Shown here: one piece after another, positions 12,054-23,456 of the stretch
Layout: every line of letters starts with the position of its first letter
Position numbering within the stretch: position 1 is the first letter of the stretch
Assembly: GCA_918026815.1 (NCBI GenBank)
Contig: CAKJVC010000088.1
Coordinates: 868,001 to 932,000 of the forward strand
DNA: 64,000 nucleotides
Source of the DNA: Chalara sp. BL73
Taxonomy: Eukaryota > Ascomycota > Leotiomycetes > Helotiales
Direction of reading: 5' to 3'
The notes under the pieces: generated by a model
The model's input: only the letters and a program-made list of their open reading frames with translations
Told to the model about the DNA's origin: nothing
Databases searched by the model: none
Made by a program: the position numbers and the translations under genes

Positions 12054-14560
12054 TTTGCCGGATTCTGGACAGCAACCTCCTTTTCGACTCTATACAGACA
12101 GCTCTGCTTCACGACCAAGATCAAGGCGCGGCGAGGCAGCACATCTTTATATACCCCCCAGGGTGAACAGTCTCAAGTCCTCTAGGCGAAGTTACATGTC
12201 GAAGTGGGCTCGTCCTCTCCACCACGGGGACTGGCATCTTCCAATGGTTGGTGTTGCTGGGGCGCTCCTTGACTGTTTCTGTATAGCCAAGTAGCTGGGC
12301 AGAGGGTGCCCAGGCGGTTTTTCATGGTCGAGGGATCTAACATGTTCCATGTAAGCACCGCAAGGGCCCTCCAGAGGAAGCTTGGTTGCGAGATAAGAGC
12401 TCTTTGAGGAGGAGCTGGGGCGGGTTTGTGGCTCATAGATAAGGAGCTTGGCGGAGGGTCTGCAATTCCAGCTGAGGAAACACTTTCCGACACGACTTAT
12501 CAGTACGCACGGCAATCAGGGGGAGGTTTGATGATGGTTTGACACAAAAATATATGATAGTAAAAGATCCAGGTCCTAGAGAGCTGGGGATTAAAATAGA
12601 AGTTTACGAGAAAGGAGAGCGCGGAGTGTTTTGAACGCGTTTTTACAAGATGCAATATGTAGGTGACGGCTCTGAAAGATTTTGACGGAGATGGCCGACA
12701 GGTCACGTTTTTTTATGTTCGATTTTGGATGGGATACTGTTTGTGCATCAATTTCATGTAGTCCTGCGTTCGTCTGTATATCTGTCTGTCTGTTGCCAGG
12801 CTGTCGGGATTGGCTCCAGAATCTCGAAATTTGAGGTGGGGGAAAAAGAACAAGGCCCGGCCGGACTTTCCGGCATCGGATGAACACCTCTACCCACGTG
12901 CTCCAACTACTTACCACATACTACCGTACACGTACCACCATCAACCCCATCAACCCCACCAACCGGCTGTACAAGATACACTTACAGCACAGCACAGCAC
13001 AGCACACCATCCGGACCGTACATGCTGCAGGTTGCTCGTGAGTTAGGGCCCCGCCAGGTCTGCTAAAGATTGCAGATAGGTAGCCACCAACCCCGTGCGT
13101 CGTGCACAACATCCCGAAGATGTGTTTCTTGGGCTCGTTAGGCCTACATCAACGCCAGCTATTGAAGGGATCCCATTTGCTGCCGCTACTTCGCCGATTA
13201 ATAATGCATGGGACTCAACGATGAGGCTGCTGAATCGCATCATCCCTGTTTTGACGCTTTGAAGGTTGACCATACCGCCTTTCTGGTTCTGGTGCCGTGA
13301 TGCCGTGTTTGATAGGCTTCTTCCTTTTCATTGAACAGTAGCCCTTGAGCCAAGTAGCCTAGCAACGGCTTAGAGACAAGTCTTTTCTTGACACTTTCTC
13401 GACTTATCTCTGCCACTTATATTCCTGTTCTCTTATCTTTACAAATATTTCGTTTTATGATTCAAATACTTTTAAAATGCCTATTTTCCAACAGCCTCAA
13501 TCACTTCGTGTATGATCTGGATGTGTTCGGGATAATGACGCTTTGACCCGGCGCCTGAAAGTTGGGAGGTCTTTGCAGAAACCCCAGTCACGAGTTTGTC
13601 AATCCTGGTCTATGAGACCTCGAAATAACAGCAACCAATATCTTACTTCCATTAAAATCTTGCAAATCCCGGTTGAGACGTGAATGAGACTCTGGGATGT
13701 CTCTTACCTCGACATTTATGTAGAGAGCCGGGCGGCTGCCTGACTTGGATGACCTGATTTCTGCCAGCCACGGCTGCGCACTCGCAATAGACAATATTCT
13801 TAATACAGATGAGTGAAGGAATGTCAGTCAGAGCTGCGTTTGAGCTATTGTGGGTTATTGACGCCGTGTAATGCGTCAGCATCCAATTTGGCGATTCCTA
13901 GATTGCAACCTGCAGTCATGCTCTGCCCCTGACTCTTCCCCGACCATGCATACATACATACATTCACGTAAGCTCTCATGATGGAAAACGCTCGAAAACT
14001 CGTTGTGTGTTCGTAAATATTACGGACATAGTCCGAGACTGAAAATTGCAACAGTCCTTATGGAAGGCATCGATTAACTAGTGAGCATGCTTATTATGCC
14101 TGTGTATCACGTGCTCATGCCCTGCTTCCTTAGCAACGAGTTTCTACATCCAAGAAAGCAAAGACCAGCGTCTCTAATGGTTGTACAGTAGTGTAATGGC
14201 AACTCTAGACTGAATTTTGTATCATGAATAATAGTGCTCTAGGTGTCCGCTAGTTTATAAGCACAAAGGGCCTCCCAATGTTATTCAGACCTGTTTTAAG
14301 GGGGAGTTGTCCATTTATGGCAAATTAACCGAGAACGTTCAAACTCTAGACCATAAACCGCAGTTCAAATCAGTTTGGATTAGATTCTGGGAGAAAGAAA
14401 ACCTCCCATCCTTCTAGAATATAATTTATCGGATCTTTGTGTCTGCTTAGCACATAATGTGGTCAGGCCAGCGCCGCCATCGAGGCCTTCCTTTATGCCG
14501 AGGTCTATGTCTTGTGGCGGGCCTCAAGTCCATCCGCCTTCACGCCTGCTTCCTATTTTC
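12054..14560. other. Gene-poor region with a pentanucleotide repeat
   Basis: The ammonium transporter promoter occupies the first few hundred bases. A short CAGCA-type tandem repeat (about four copies) lies at 12985-13005, preceded by CATCAACCC-like repeats at 12940-12970. I see no supportable gene. Confidence 0.45.
12391..12503. promoter_or_regulatory. Cluster of three GATA-factor (AreA-type) sites upstream of the ammonium transporter
   Basis: AGATAAG at 12391-12397 and at 12437-12443 (plus), and CTTATCAG at 12496-12503 (minus-strand CTGATAAG). All match HGATAR, the known AreA/NIT2 site. They lie within 113 bp, spaced 46 and about 55 bp, upstream of the ammonium transporter start at 12053. 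Confidence 0.55.
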
Positions 14561-14594
14561 AGGGACTATCTACAGTCAAAACTTGGCGCTACTC

Positions 14595-14911
14595 GAAATT
14601 CAGCTCCTTGCCAGTATCCTGCTCGCATTGGGCGCCTCTGCCACCGCTGTCCCCGTCCTTGGGGACCACCAAACAAAGTCTCCAATTTTCAAAATCTGTG
14701 CCGAGAAAATCTTCAAACCGCCATGCAGCAACTTCGTCCCCTTCAACCCACAATGCGGTACGCTTTGCTCCCTCCTTATGGCAATTCCACACGATCTACT
14801 GAGTTTCTTATATGATTCGTCCTAACGTGGCATTCAGGTTCGTTCGGGGACTTATCGAAACAGGCTTCCTCCGTTGGCAATACCCGAGATCTAACCTGCA
14901 CTATGTTTTGA
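14595..14911 (+). CDS. Probable small secreted cysteine-rich protein (start not found)
   Basis: Two exons can be joined: 14595..14757 and 14838..14911. The 80-nt intron has a GTACGC donor, branch CCTAAC and CATTCAG acceptor. The frame encodes a signal-peptide-like stretch (IQLLASILLALGASATA), then a short mature part with cysteines (FKICAEK, KPPCSNFVPFNPQCG) and the end DLTCTMF before TGA. Codons are GC-rich at third positions, unlike the flanks. This layout is typical of small secreted fungal proteins, including effectors. What is odd is that no ATG precedes the hydrophobic stretch. The only in-frame ATG, at 14457, would add about 46 unlikely residues. Either a first exon exists that I missed, or the start codon is lost and this is a recent pseudogene. 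Confidence 0.5.
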
Positions 14912-17388
14912 GTATGCCATCTCAGTCTGATGGAAGGCGACCTGATGGTAATGCCGCCATAGGAACCAGGGATGTACGGGGGCATCGCTCCAGCTTGCCA
15001 GTGCTGAGGGCATCTATGATCTGGCCACGAGACCGAAGAGTTCGGGCGGCAATTGGATTAATAAGCCGCAGATCTATCGCTGCTGATACTATAGAGGTGT
15101 TGGATCTATTTGTGGTTTGAGCTGTTGCGCATCGTGATGCATTTAGAGATACTTGGCCGTGAAGAGATGTGGAAATTCAAAAACGTAGGATGTATCGGAC
15201 GACGTTAATTTAGATTGGCTAGGAGGTAGCGCCTCTACGTTTCATCTTGCAGAGGATGTATTCCAGAGCAATTTGCTTCTCATGCCTAACGCTGCCGGGT
15301 ATCCCATCTTTCCCTCTTCGTGAAAAATTTGTGCAGCGACTCACAAATCGCCAATTGGAAAGTCGCGCGACAATGATTCCCTCTGGCCCCATCCCTACCT
15401 AACTCCCTAAAAGAATTCTGTTAATCTCCGGCTAACTCATCTTCTGCTCTCAATTACTAGTAGATATCAGCATACTCCCAAAGAAGACACTTTTTAAAGG
15501 GGTTCCAAAGCCTGTGGCTTATATCCAACAAATATCCCGAGTTCAGGCACACAATGAGATAGCAACGATTGAGGTGAAAATCGGCTATAGGCTTAAGCAG
15601 CCAACGGTTTAGCTACATGTATTCTCAAGGCGCACATGTCTTAATAGCAGGTTAATTGGCCCGTCGCCGTTCCATATATATGAATGCATCAGCAAGTCTG
15701 GATATCCATATTCCCCAGGGCTTCCTATAGCCACCCCGCTGGATAGTGGCCCAGAAGCGGCTCTCCTGTCTGCTTACGTCCGACCGATCCTATGCGTCTT
15801 TTCTCCTCGGAGATGGGGCGCCTCATATTCCCCAACACCCCGCCAGGCAGTGAGCCCAAGATCCGCGGGGTGGGGCCGACCCAAGTAACCAGAGCGATGA
15901 GGCGTAAGCCGAATGTTCCCCGCGAGCCAAGATTGTTGAATGGGCTAGGTTTAGCGGTTAAACGTAGTCTGAGGAGGAAGTTTTAAATCAAGTGATATCA
16001 TCATTCTAAGCAGGTTTTGTTTATAGCTAAAAAGGCTGACTTTAAGCAGTAGCAAAGTCGTTCTTACCATCGATTGCGCGATCTCGAAGGGGCCAAATAG
16101 GTAACCAGATTTACCGTATCCCCTCCTTCTCTATCCTCAGCATTTAATAGATATTTGCTCCATATACCGTCAGAGCCATGTGACCCTATTGTTCATGTCC
16201 GTCTTCATTCTATCAAAGGTTGGCGGGTATCCACCTGTGGATGTGGCCAAAAGTTTCAAGTCAGCTGTATCGGTTGGTTCTTCCTCGCTAATACAACAGA
16301 TTAAGGTTCTTGTCATTTCAAGAAGAGCAAAGGGGCGAGAGGTGATTCGCCATGGGCTTTCCACTGGATGCCATATAACCCGGTGAAGGCATATCTCAAG
16401 CTAAGGGTGGGAATCCTTTCAAAAAAGGAGAAAATCTTCTGTCTGATTTCGTGGGGAAGTTTAAATCTACTGGGACTGCTCGGAATATTGTTTTAGGTGA
16501 ATTATTCTCATCTATAACATGTTACTCAGCGGTTTTGGGCTCAATCACGCTGGCATTCGTTGTGGCTGTTTAACTCGACTCCTGGTTGGAGGTGCCGTGT
16601 CATCAATTGTGTATATTACAGAGGAGAAGAAATACTGGATTGAGAATATTCTGAGGTGTTGGGGGCTTGAGCTACCAGTATAATGGTCACCATGTGCATA
16701 CTGATAAGTACTGGAAACTTTCCCTTAAATTGCACATCTTATAATTTTAGACAAATAGAGCATTGTATTTAATTCTGAGCTACTGTCACCTGGGCTCTAT
16801 GGCAATGTAACTACAGGTCTTGGTATAACTGAAGTCAAGCGAAATATTCAAGTTATATATATCCAGAATCGTAATCGAAAATGTTTCTCTTGGGCTTTCG
16901 GACTTGGTATATGAATACAACCAATTTCGATCTCGGCTGTTCCCAATGCTTATCGGGCAGAGATTTGGCGCCTGCAGGTATCCAGTAAATTGAACTCCTA
17001 CTGACAGTATTGATGAAGTGCTTGCGCATCTACGAAATGATATTCAGAAACATCATGTGGCATTCCCTAGGGTGTGGTCTTGGCGTATTTTGCTTATCGT
17101 AAGGTTGTCCCGAGCCCGTACAAAAATAAATCCGCGGCTGATAACCCCTGCTGCAAATCACTTCATCAAGAACGGGAATGACTAACTGTAGGGAGATTCA
17201 ACTTTGCCATTGGCTTGTATTCGAAAATTTTATAGAAATGCACCGATGCTCCCTGTTTGCTGCTTGTCTTATATTTATAGAGGACAGGGGCGGAGGCAGA
17301 GGGAACTTTTTATTGAAATTCATCTATAAAGCTTTGCTATTGCCCTTCTCTGGTATCTCAGCAGTCACTGTCTAATGACCTAGTAGCA
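14912..17388. other. Gene-poor region
   Basis: Short frames only, none with convincing protein composition or splice partners. It may contain eroded sequence, but I cannot assign a parent. Confidence 0.45.
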
Positions 17389-18549
17389 ATGAAACTTTCA
17401 ACAGTTCTACTTCTGGCGAGTGCCTTTTTCGAGTCCCAGCTTTCCCTCGCCGCAGATCCAAATGACTGCAGCGGAACAAACAAGGAGAGAGATGGAGCAG
17501 ACTTCCTCTTGAAAGAGTCCGCAAATAACGCATATCTCTCAGCTCTTTCTACAAAACTCGCCAGCCGCAAAGCCAGTGTTTCCGATGTGCTCGACTCAGC
17601 CAACCATGCACTCACCACTGCTAGCTTGACCAAGCCAATCGAAGCATATAGGTGGGAGCACACCGACGACTTCAATGATGAGGCAACAACTAAATGGGTG
17701 CCTCAAGGCATCACATCAACTGCAGACGCCTTGGGTGCTGGGGAGTACGAAGGAAGATCTGCTTGGGCTGTGAGTTGGCATAACGAAGACGACAGCAGCG
17801 TGAGAGTCACCTTTGTCGACCAGGATACCAAGAAATATAGGCATGTACTTCTTGTAGTCCCTACTGCTAGTGACAACTATGCCGCGGTCCCAGTGCACGC
17901 AGGAGGGATTGTTTGGTATGGAAACACCTTATGGGTCGTTGACAGCAATGGTGACGATACCGGCGGCGTTGGATTCCGTGTCTTCGATTTAACCAACATC
18001 TGGACCATGGACTCTGGCGGAGATGATATCATGGGGAAGTCAGGCTCCAACTATTATGCCATGGGGTACAAATATGTAATCCCACAGATCAGGCACTACA
18101 CCTGGACACCAAGCTTCAACTTCCGGTTCTCCTTCGTGTCGCTTGACCGAACAGATACACCAGATAGCCTACTCGTAGGAGAGTATCAAACTGCAGGCTA
18201 CACCGGACCAAGACGTTTTGTGAAGTGGGATCTGGATTATACAACCAGGAAACTTAAAACAACTTCTGGGATTGCAACTGCCACTTGGGCTTATTGTGTT
18301 GATATCGACAGGATGCAGGGTGCTGTGTCCGCGAATGGCAAATTTTATATTTCACGTTCCAACGGTGCAGATGCAGGGGATCTTTGGGGTTGGGTTCCTG
18401 GCTCAGGAGCTCACAACAATGCGGGATTCCTTCCGACTTCGCCTGAGGATCTGAGTTTTGACTCGGTTAATAATATTTTCTATACTTTGACGGAGGCGGT
18501 CAACAAACGGTACATCTTGGCGTATAGAGCTTCTCAAGTGACATTCTAG
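17389..18549 (+). CDS. Secreted protein of unknown function, 386 aa
   Basis: Single open frame from ATG 17389 to TAG 18547-18549. The N-terminus is a clear signal peptide (MKLSTVLLLASAFF, then SLAADPNDC). Family not recognised. The mature protein is rich in Gly, Asp, Trp and Tyr, with recurring short segments of the kind WYGNTLWVVDSNGDD, YAMGYKYVIPQI and LSFDSVNNIFYTLTE. These look like beta-propeller blades (strand, turn with Asp/Gly, strand), but no blade motif is sharp enough to name. It probably acts outside the cell. It is convergent with the DUF985 cupin gene, with 338 bp between stops. Coding status is strong because of length and signal peptide; function is unknown. Confidence 0.8.
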   Translation: MKLSTVLLLASAFFESQLSLAADPNDCSGTNKERDGADFLLKESANNAYLSALSTKLASRKASVSDVLDSANHALTTASLTKPIEAYRWEHTDDFNDEATTKWVPQGITSTADALGAGEYEGRSAWAVSWHNEDDSSVRVTFVDQDTKKYRHVLLVVPTASDNYAAVPVHAGGIVWYGNTLWVVDSNGDDTGGVGFRVFDLTNIWTMDSGGDDIMGKSGSNYYAMGYKYVIPQIRHYTWTPSFNFRFSFVSLDRTDTPDSLLVGEYQTAGYTGPRRFVKWDLDYTTRKLKTTSGIATATWAYCVDIDRMQGAVSANGKFYISRSNGADAGDLWGWVPGSGAHNNAGFLPTSPEDLSFDSVNNIFYTLTEAVNKRYILAYRASQVTF

Positions 18550-18887
18550 CCTAGCTTAATGTGCACGATAACATGCCCTGTAAGGAAAAATTCATGCATA
18601 ATCAATAGAATTTAATTTAGACGCTAGTAGTAACCTTCAATGCCTTGCATAGGCATAAGCCTCTGAATCTGATGCCGTGAAAACATAAGATAGGCAGCAC
18701 TGAACAAATTTCACGTTGAAGTGAGACTTTGGCATTAATTTCTTTATGGATTTCCCCTGCGGTCACCGGAAATACTGTCTGTTCTTCGAATTGTTGAAAA
18801 TCCTGAAGAACTTTAGGGTCGGCCACTTAGCATGACCAGATTGCTAACAGATGGCTCTCTTTTCCATACTCATACAATGTATTATGA
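18550..18887. other. Convergent intergenic spacer
   Basis: Spacer between two convergent 3' ends; nothing else seen. Confidence 0.5.
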
Positions 18888-19523
18888 CTATGTACCCAAA
18901 GGGCTGAGCAGCCATTTCAACCCTTCCGCCTGTTCCGGCCCAATAAGCTCGGTCAGCCCCGCAGGGGAGAGAAAATCGTGGTCACAATACTCGAAACCAG
19001 GAACAACGGTCTCACTAATCAAGAGTCCCTGACTTTCCATTCCATTCTCCTCGTCCGGCAATAGGTATGAAGCCTTGAATTTCCCGCCATCCACAATCCA
19101 CTGTAACTTTTCGCCCTCTGCTACATTGGGTCCGACAATGTAACTTTCAACCCTTTTTTCCTTTCCCGGCTCATCCGCATGTATCAGCACATAACGGCCA
19201 CGTCCTTTATGTAAAGTGTGTACTGTTCTTCCTTTGTTCCGGTGAAATCCTCCTTGCGGCCCGTTTGGCGTGAGATAATAGAAGATGGTAGTTGAAGCAT
19301 TCCTAATCGCTGGATCGAAGCCATGCCTCTTTGGAGCCAACTCAGACGTTGAGGAGACCTGAGCCGGGAAAGGGGATGGGAGCGTTTCTTTCGCTCGGTC
19401 TGTCTCTGCAAAGAAGCCGCCTTCAATGTGTGGTACAAGATGTAAGGACTCGATGACCTGCTGGATCGTTGCTGGCTCAGTAGAACTGGGCGAAGGCGTG
19501 AAACTCGGCGTAAATATAGCCAT
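18888..19523 (-). CDS. DUF985 / Cupin_5 family protein
   Basis: 211 aa from ATG 19521-19523, chosen because the protein then begins MAIFTPSF and the family's first conserved segment follows. Further upstream the frame contains only UTR-like sequence. The Cupin_5 (PF06172) pattern is visible: LHLVPHIEGGFFAETDRAK, TTIFYYLTPNGPQGGFHRNK, GRGRYVLIHAD, LQWIVDGGKFKASYLLPD and the C-terminal ETVVPGFEYCDHDF. The predicted fold is an RmlC-like jelly roll, one domain, full length. The biochemical role of the family is not settled, and no metal-binding triad is obvious. It is probably cytosolic, with no targeting signal. Upstream (19590s) is a short A-run in the 5' flank. Confidence 0.88.
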   Translation of the reverse strand: MAIFTPSFTPSPSSTEPATIQQVIESLHLVPHIEGGFFAETDRAKETLPSPFPAQVSSTSELAPKRHGFDPAIRNASTTIFYYLTPNGPQGGFHRNKGRTVHTLHKGRGRYVLIHADEPGKEKRVESYIVGPNVAEGEKLQWIVDGGKFKASYLLPDEENGMESQGLLISETVVPGFEYCDHDFLSPAGLTELIGPEQAEGLKWLLSPLGT

Positions 19524-20442
19524 TTTGCTCACGCCGAATCGCAGAGGACGCAGAAATATAGACCAGAAGAGCAATTCGTGAAAAGAGAAAAAAAAAACAT
19601 GGGAATGTATACACCCCCAAAATCTCACCGCATCATTTTTACAAAGCATTTTGAGCTAGGGTACAAAAACCAGCCAGCAAGAGTGGGCATATTGCTACAA
19701 TATATGTTGATGGACCGGAGACTTCGACATTGTTGATATAGGAATTGCGTCTTCACTCGAAGTGCATGAACAGGAGGGAGACTCTCAGATTCGCATACGG
19801 ACGAGAGTGCTAACATCGAAACGTTTGGTGCAGAAGGATAAACGGCGAGAACCGATACACAGATTCTGTGGGCAGAGAACAGAGCAGAGAGGTGATGTAC
19901 TGAGCGAGTGTATTGAGAAGCAATCGGAAGAAAAGACGGTGCTATACATATGGAAGAATCGAGTAAATACATATCCATTCTAGCAGTCAGATGAGAGAAG
20001 AAGTGCGTTTATGCTGTGTAACTTGAACCTCGTGTCAAGATTCCCTACAAGTACATATTATTGCAGGGATGCGTATACGCCAGCATGAGTCAGCTGCCAA
20101 GACTTTGAAGAATTAATTTCAAGCCCTCGCAGCCGATAGTGCGCTTACTTATAGCTTAGTGTGCCTGTCTGGAGGAGCTGGTGCTGGTGCTGGGTGGAGC
20201 TTCCGTTCAAAAATCCACCTCCCACCCCCCATGCGACCTCCCCTTTTCTCTAGATTCTCGACGCATCTAGATATGTACGCTATGACAATTTAATCACCTT
20301 ACGATTCTCTCATGAAATTCTGTACTTTCTCCTGAATGCGTTTTTGGATTTCGTCAATGATTTGTGGTTGTGTCGCATCGTTCTCGCTGGTTGGTCTCTT
20401 TCCCTCAGCAAACCGCGCTGTCGCATTTTTACATGTACCATA
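19524..20442. other. Divergent intergenic region
   Basis: Shared upstream region of the cupin gene (-) and the ArfGAP gene (+). No additional gene supported. Confidence 0.5.
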
Positions 20443-22614
20443 ATGTCTGGAACAATGAGCAAACGCCAGCAGGCGCGCAATGAGCAGGCTCTCCAGGAGC
20501 TGATCAGAACTGTCCCGGGAAACAATGTCTGCGCAGACTGCCAGGCAAGAAATCCAGGTACGTCGAGTTCTTTCTTGATCGAAGACTATGCTGATGTTTG
20601 ATCATTAGGTTGGGCAAGCTGGAATGTAAGAGATTTCCCTCCGCCTACATCGGGGGTGAAGGCTGCTAATTCGATCCCAGCTGGGGATTTTCATTTGCAT
20701 GTGGTGCGCGTCGTCGCATCGGAAACTAGGGACGCATATTACAAAGGTTAAATCACTCAGTATTGACTTTTGGGATAATGATCAAGTTGAGGTACCTGGT
20801 TCTCCTAGGATATTTGATCAAGCTCGAGTCTAACAGCATGTCAGCATATGAAGAAAGTTGGCAATATAGCATCGAATAAAATATACAATCCGCAGAATAT
20901 AAGGCCAGCAGTTCCCTTTGACACAGACGAAGAAGATCCAGCAAGAGATAGATTTATCAGACAGAAATATGTGGATAAAGCACCTACGCCAGCACAAAAG
21001 GACAATACAGGAAGTACCGACTCAGACAGCTATCGTCCCGCCGTTCCCCCTAAGCCGACACCTGGGGGAAAATTCAGTTTTGGAATAAGATCATCCTCTT
21101 CAATATTTCCAATGTCATCAAAGGCACGTGCAAAGCAAGAAGCCGCACAGGCAGCCGCACATCACGAAAGCCACTACGATGAAAATCCTCCTTCTCCAAG
21201 ACGGAACAAGCAATCTAAGATTTTTGGTAGAGACGTAGCAGCGGGCTCATCAAATGATATGGGGACGAAATTGGCGAAACTGCGTGATATGGGTTTTAGT
21301 GATGAAAAGCGGAACGCGACCGTTCTGAAAGGGCTCGGAGGTAATATGGAGAAAACGATTGAAACCCTTATAAGGCTTGAAGGCGGAGGGCCGGTAATTC
21401 GGTCTGGAGAAAGCTCTGGTCCTACTTCAAGATCAAGAACGCCTATCAGCCCTGCAGGGATATCATTTGATCGAACCCCTCAAAGGACACCTCCAGGGAA
21501 ATCAACGAATCCATTTGATATGCTAGACAAAGCTCCTCCTGCGCAACCACAATCCTCACAATCAACAGGATCGCTTGCGCAACCACAAGCGAGGCAGAGT
21601 AACCCATACCAACAGGCTGTGAATACAAATCCATATGGTGTCACACCCTCTCAATCCCAGTATGGATTAAATCAAGCTTTCCAAAACATGTCATTGTCAC
21701 CATCACAACCTCTTTTCCCCAACCATACTGGTGGATTTCCAACCCAACAGCAACAGTTCCAGCAACTTCATCAGCAGTCAATGACGCCGCCAGTTCCTTC
21801 TTTGCCTCAACAGTATTACCCACCCGTGATATATGAGAATCCAGGTCAACAGCCACAACAACCTCAGCAAAACTACAATCCTTTCATGCAGCAGCAGCAG
21901 ATACCCCACGCCTCGCCTATTAACACTAATTTCCAGTCTAATCCATACCTACAACGAAACCAGACACCGCTCACTACACCAACAAACACAAGCTTCCAAT
22001 CAAATCCATATATGCAACATCAAGGAATTATGAATCAGAATCCAGCACAGAGTCCCGTGGAACAACACCAAGTGTATTACGGAGCAGTGACCCAGCCCCA
22101 ACAGCAACTAAACCCGTTTCTACAAAACGCGCCTCCACAACAGACGACGCAATATCAACAACAACCTCAACTCCAGACTCAGGTGCAAGCCCCACAGCAG
22201 CAGTATCAACAACAAGCATATTCCTTACAACCACAACAAGCTGGACGGCCGGACAAGAGAAGTATCCTTGATTTATATAACTATCCCCAACTTGCGCCCA
22301 CGCCGGTACAGCAACAAGTACCACAAGAACAAAGCCAAAATGTTCTCACTCCCCCAACATTGGATACAGCACAGCAGAGGAATGTATTAGGACCCATGTC
22401 AGCACCACCCATAGGGAATCGAAACCCTTTCACAAGCAGCGGCCCAGTGCCGCAAAGCGCAGGAGGCGTTGATTCCCCAGGGGTGATGGGTCAATTCCCG
22501 GCAAACAATGGTCCTCGCCATATCAGCCAGGAGAGCGTGGATGCTGGGGGCTGGCAGAGCGGAAGACATAGCCCTGATGCATGGGGCACGATAAGTGCCA
22601 GATCCATGAGATGA
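20443..22614 (+). CDS. gts1: ArfGAP-UBA protein with Gln/Pro-rich tail (Gts1-like)
   Basis: The model joins 20443..20557, 20609..20625, 20681..20791 and 20845..22614, 670 aa. Exon 2 is a 17-nt micro-exon encoding GWASWN with its neighbours. The spliced N-terminus carries a perfect ArfGAP zinc finger: C30-x2-C33-x16-C50-x2-C53-x4-R58 (catalytic Arg), followed by HRKLGTHITKVKSLSIDFW and HMKKVGNIASNKIYNP. A UBA domain lies near residues 221-262 (LAKLRDMGFS through IETLIRLEGG). The rest is low-complexity Gln/Pro/Asn with repeated NPY/NPF-like motifs (SNPYQQ, NPFLQ, NPFTS), which are EH-domain-binding in other trafficking proteins. By family it stimulates GTP hydrolysis on Arf and acts in vesicle or endocytic traffic. 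The layout ArfGAP-UBA-polyQ matches yeast Gts1. ATG 20455 is an alternative start. Confidence 0.9.
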
Positions 22615-23456
22615 AATGAAGTATATATGGGAATGAAACATAGACTTGCACTACTACAGGAAGCCAGCGGGGATCTAGATTAGACCGCGTGGCCCTGGAT
22701 TACATCTACCAGGCCACTTTTGCGCCAAGGACAGACATCATGGTGTGATGTAGGCGAGTTGGGAGATGCAATACCACGTTTACCTATGTAAAGTCGGCCA
22801 GTATGCCATCTCCCGTAGCTTGAGTAATGGACTTAGATGTGATGCTAGTCTTCAAAAACGGGTCCTAATATTTATGTAGCTGAAATGCCCATACACTTTC
22901 TCGCGATTGTTCCCTCAGGTGGATGAGAATTGGAGAGAGCAAGCCGGGCAAAGATGGGGACAGTAATTGATAACGTAATAATACCGTCTCCGCATTACAG
23001 AGTTTCCCTTTTGACGAATCCCTTCAGATCACGTTTCGGGAAGCAAAGAAGGGCCGAAGATCCAGGCCAAGCAACAGTGATGCTATTTCCCCGCAGTGGG
23101 GGCGTTGCTTGGGTCTATGTGTGTGCCTGTCGTGAACCCATAAACGTCATAGGTGGCTGGCGGGGTTATTCGTTGAGGGAAGCTTCTTGGTTCCTGCACC
23201 ATATGAACATGGATAGGTGAGGTTACTTCCAGGTAATCCTGCCTACAGTAGCTCCAAAGGAGAAAAAAAAACCCTTTTCTCCCATCTTACATATAGTATT
23301 TAAATAAGAACAAAGCATCTCCCTCTCCCCCGTCGTGCTACCTGCAACTGCATACACGACAAGTTTGCTCACGCCAGCGATGCCGTTTGCCCTGTGCTAG
23401 CTTTTCTCATAATCATTTAAGCCTAATACTTAATCAACCCAATCACTCAATTCAAC
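22615..23456. other. Intergenic region
   Basis: Promoter side of the trehalase gene. The short frame at 22930-23220 is not protein-like enough to call. Confidence 0.5.

Noticed and set aside
15792..15986. Arg/Pro-rich 64-aa plus-strand frame
   Set aside because: No start context, no similarity recognised, and composition like random GC-rich sequence.
22930..23220. 96-aa plus-strand frame before the trehalase gene
   Set aside because: Composition and lack of any motif suggest chance; it overlaps the likely promoter.
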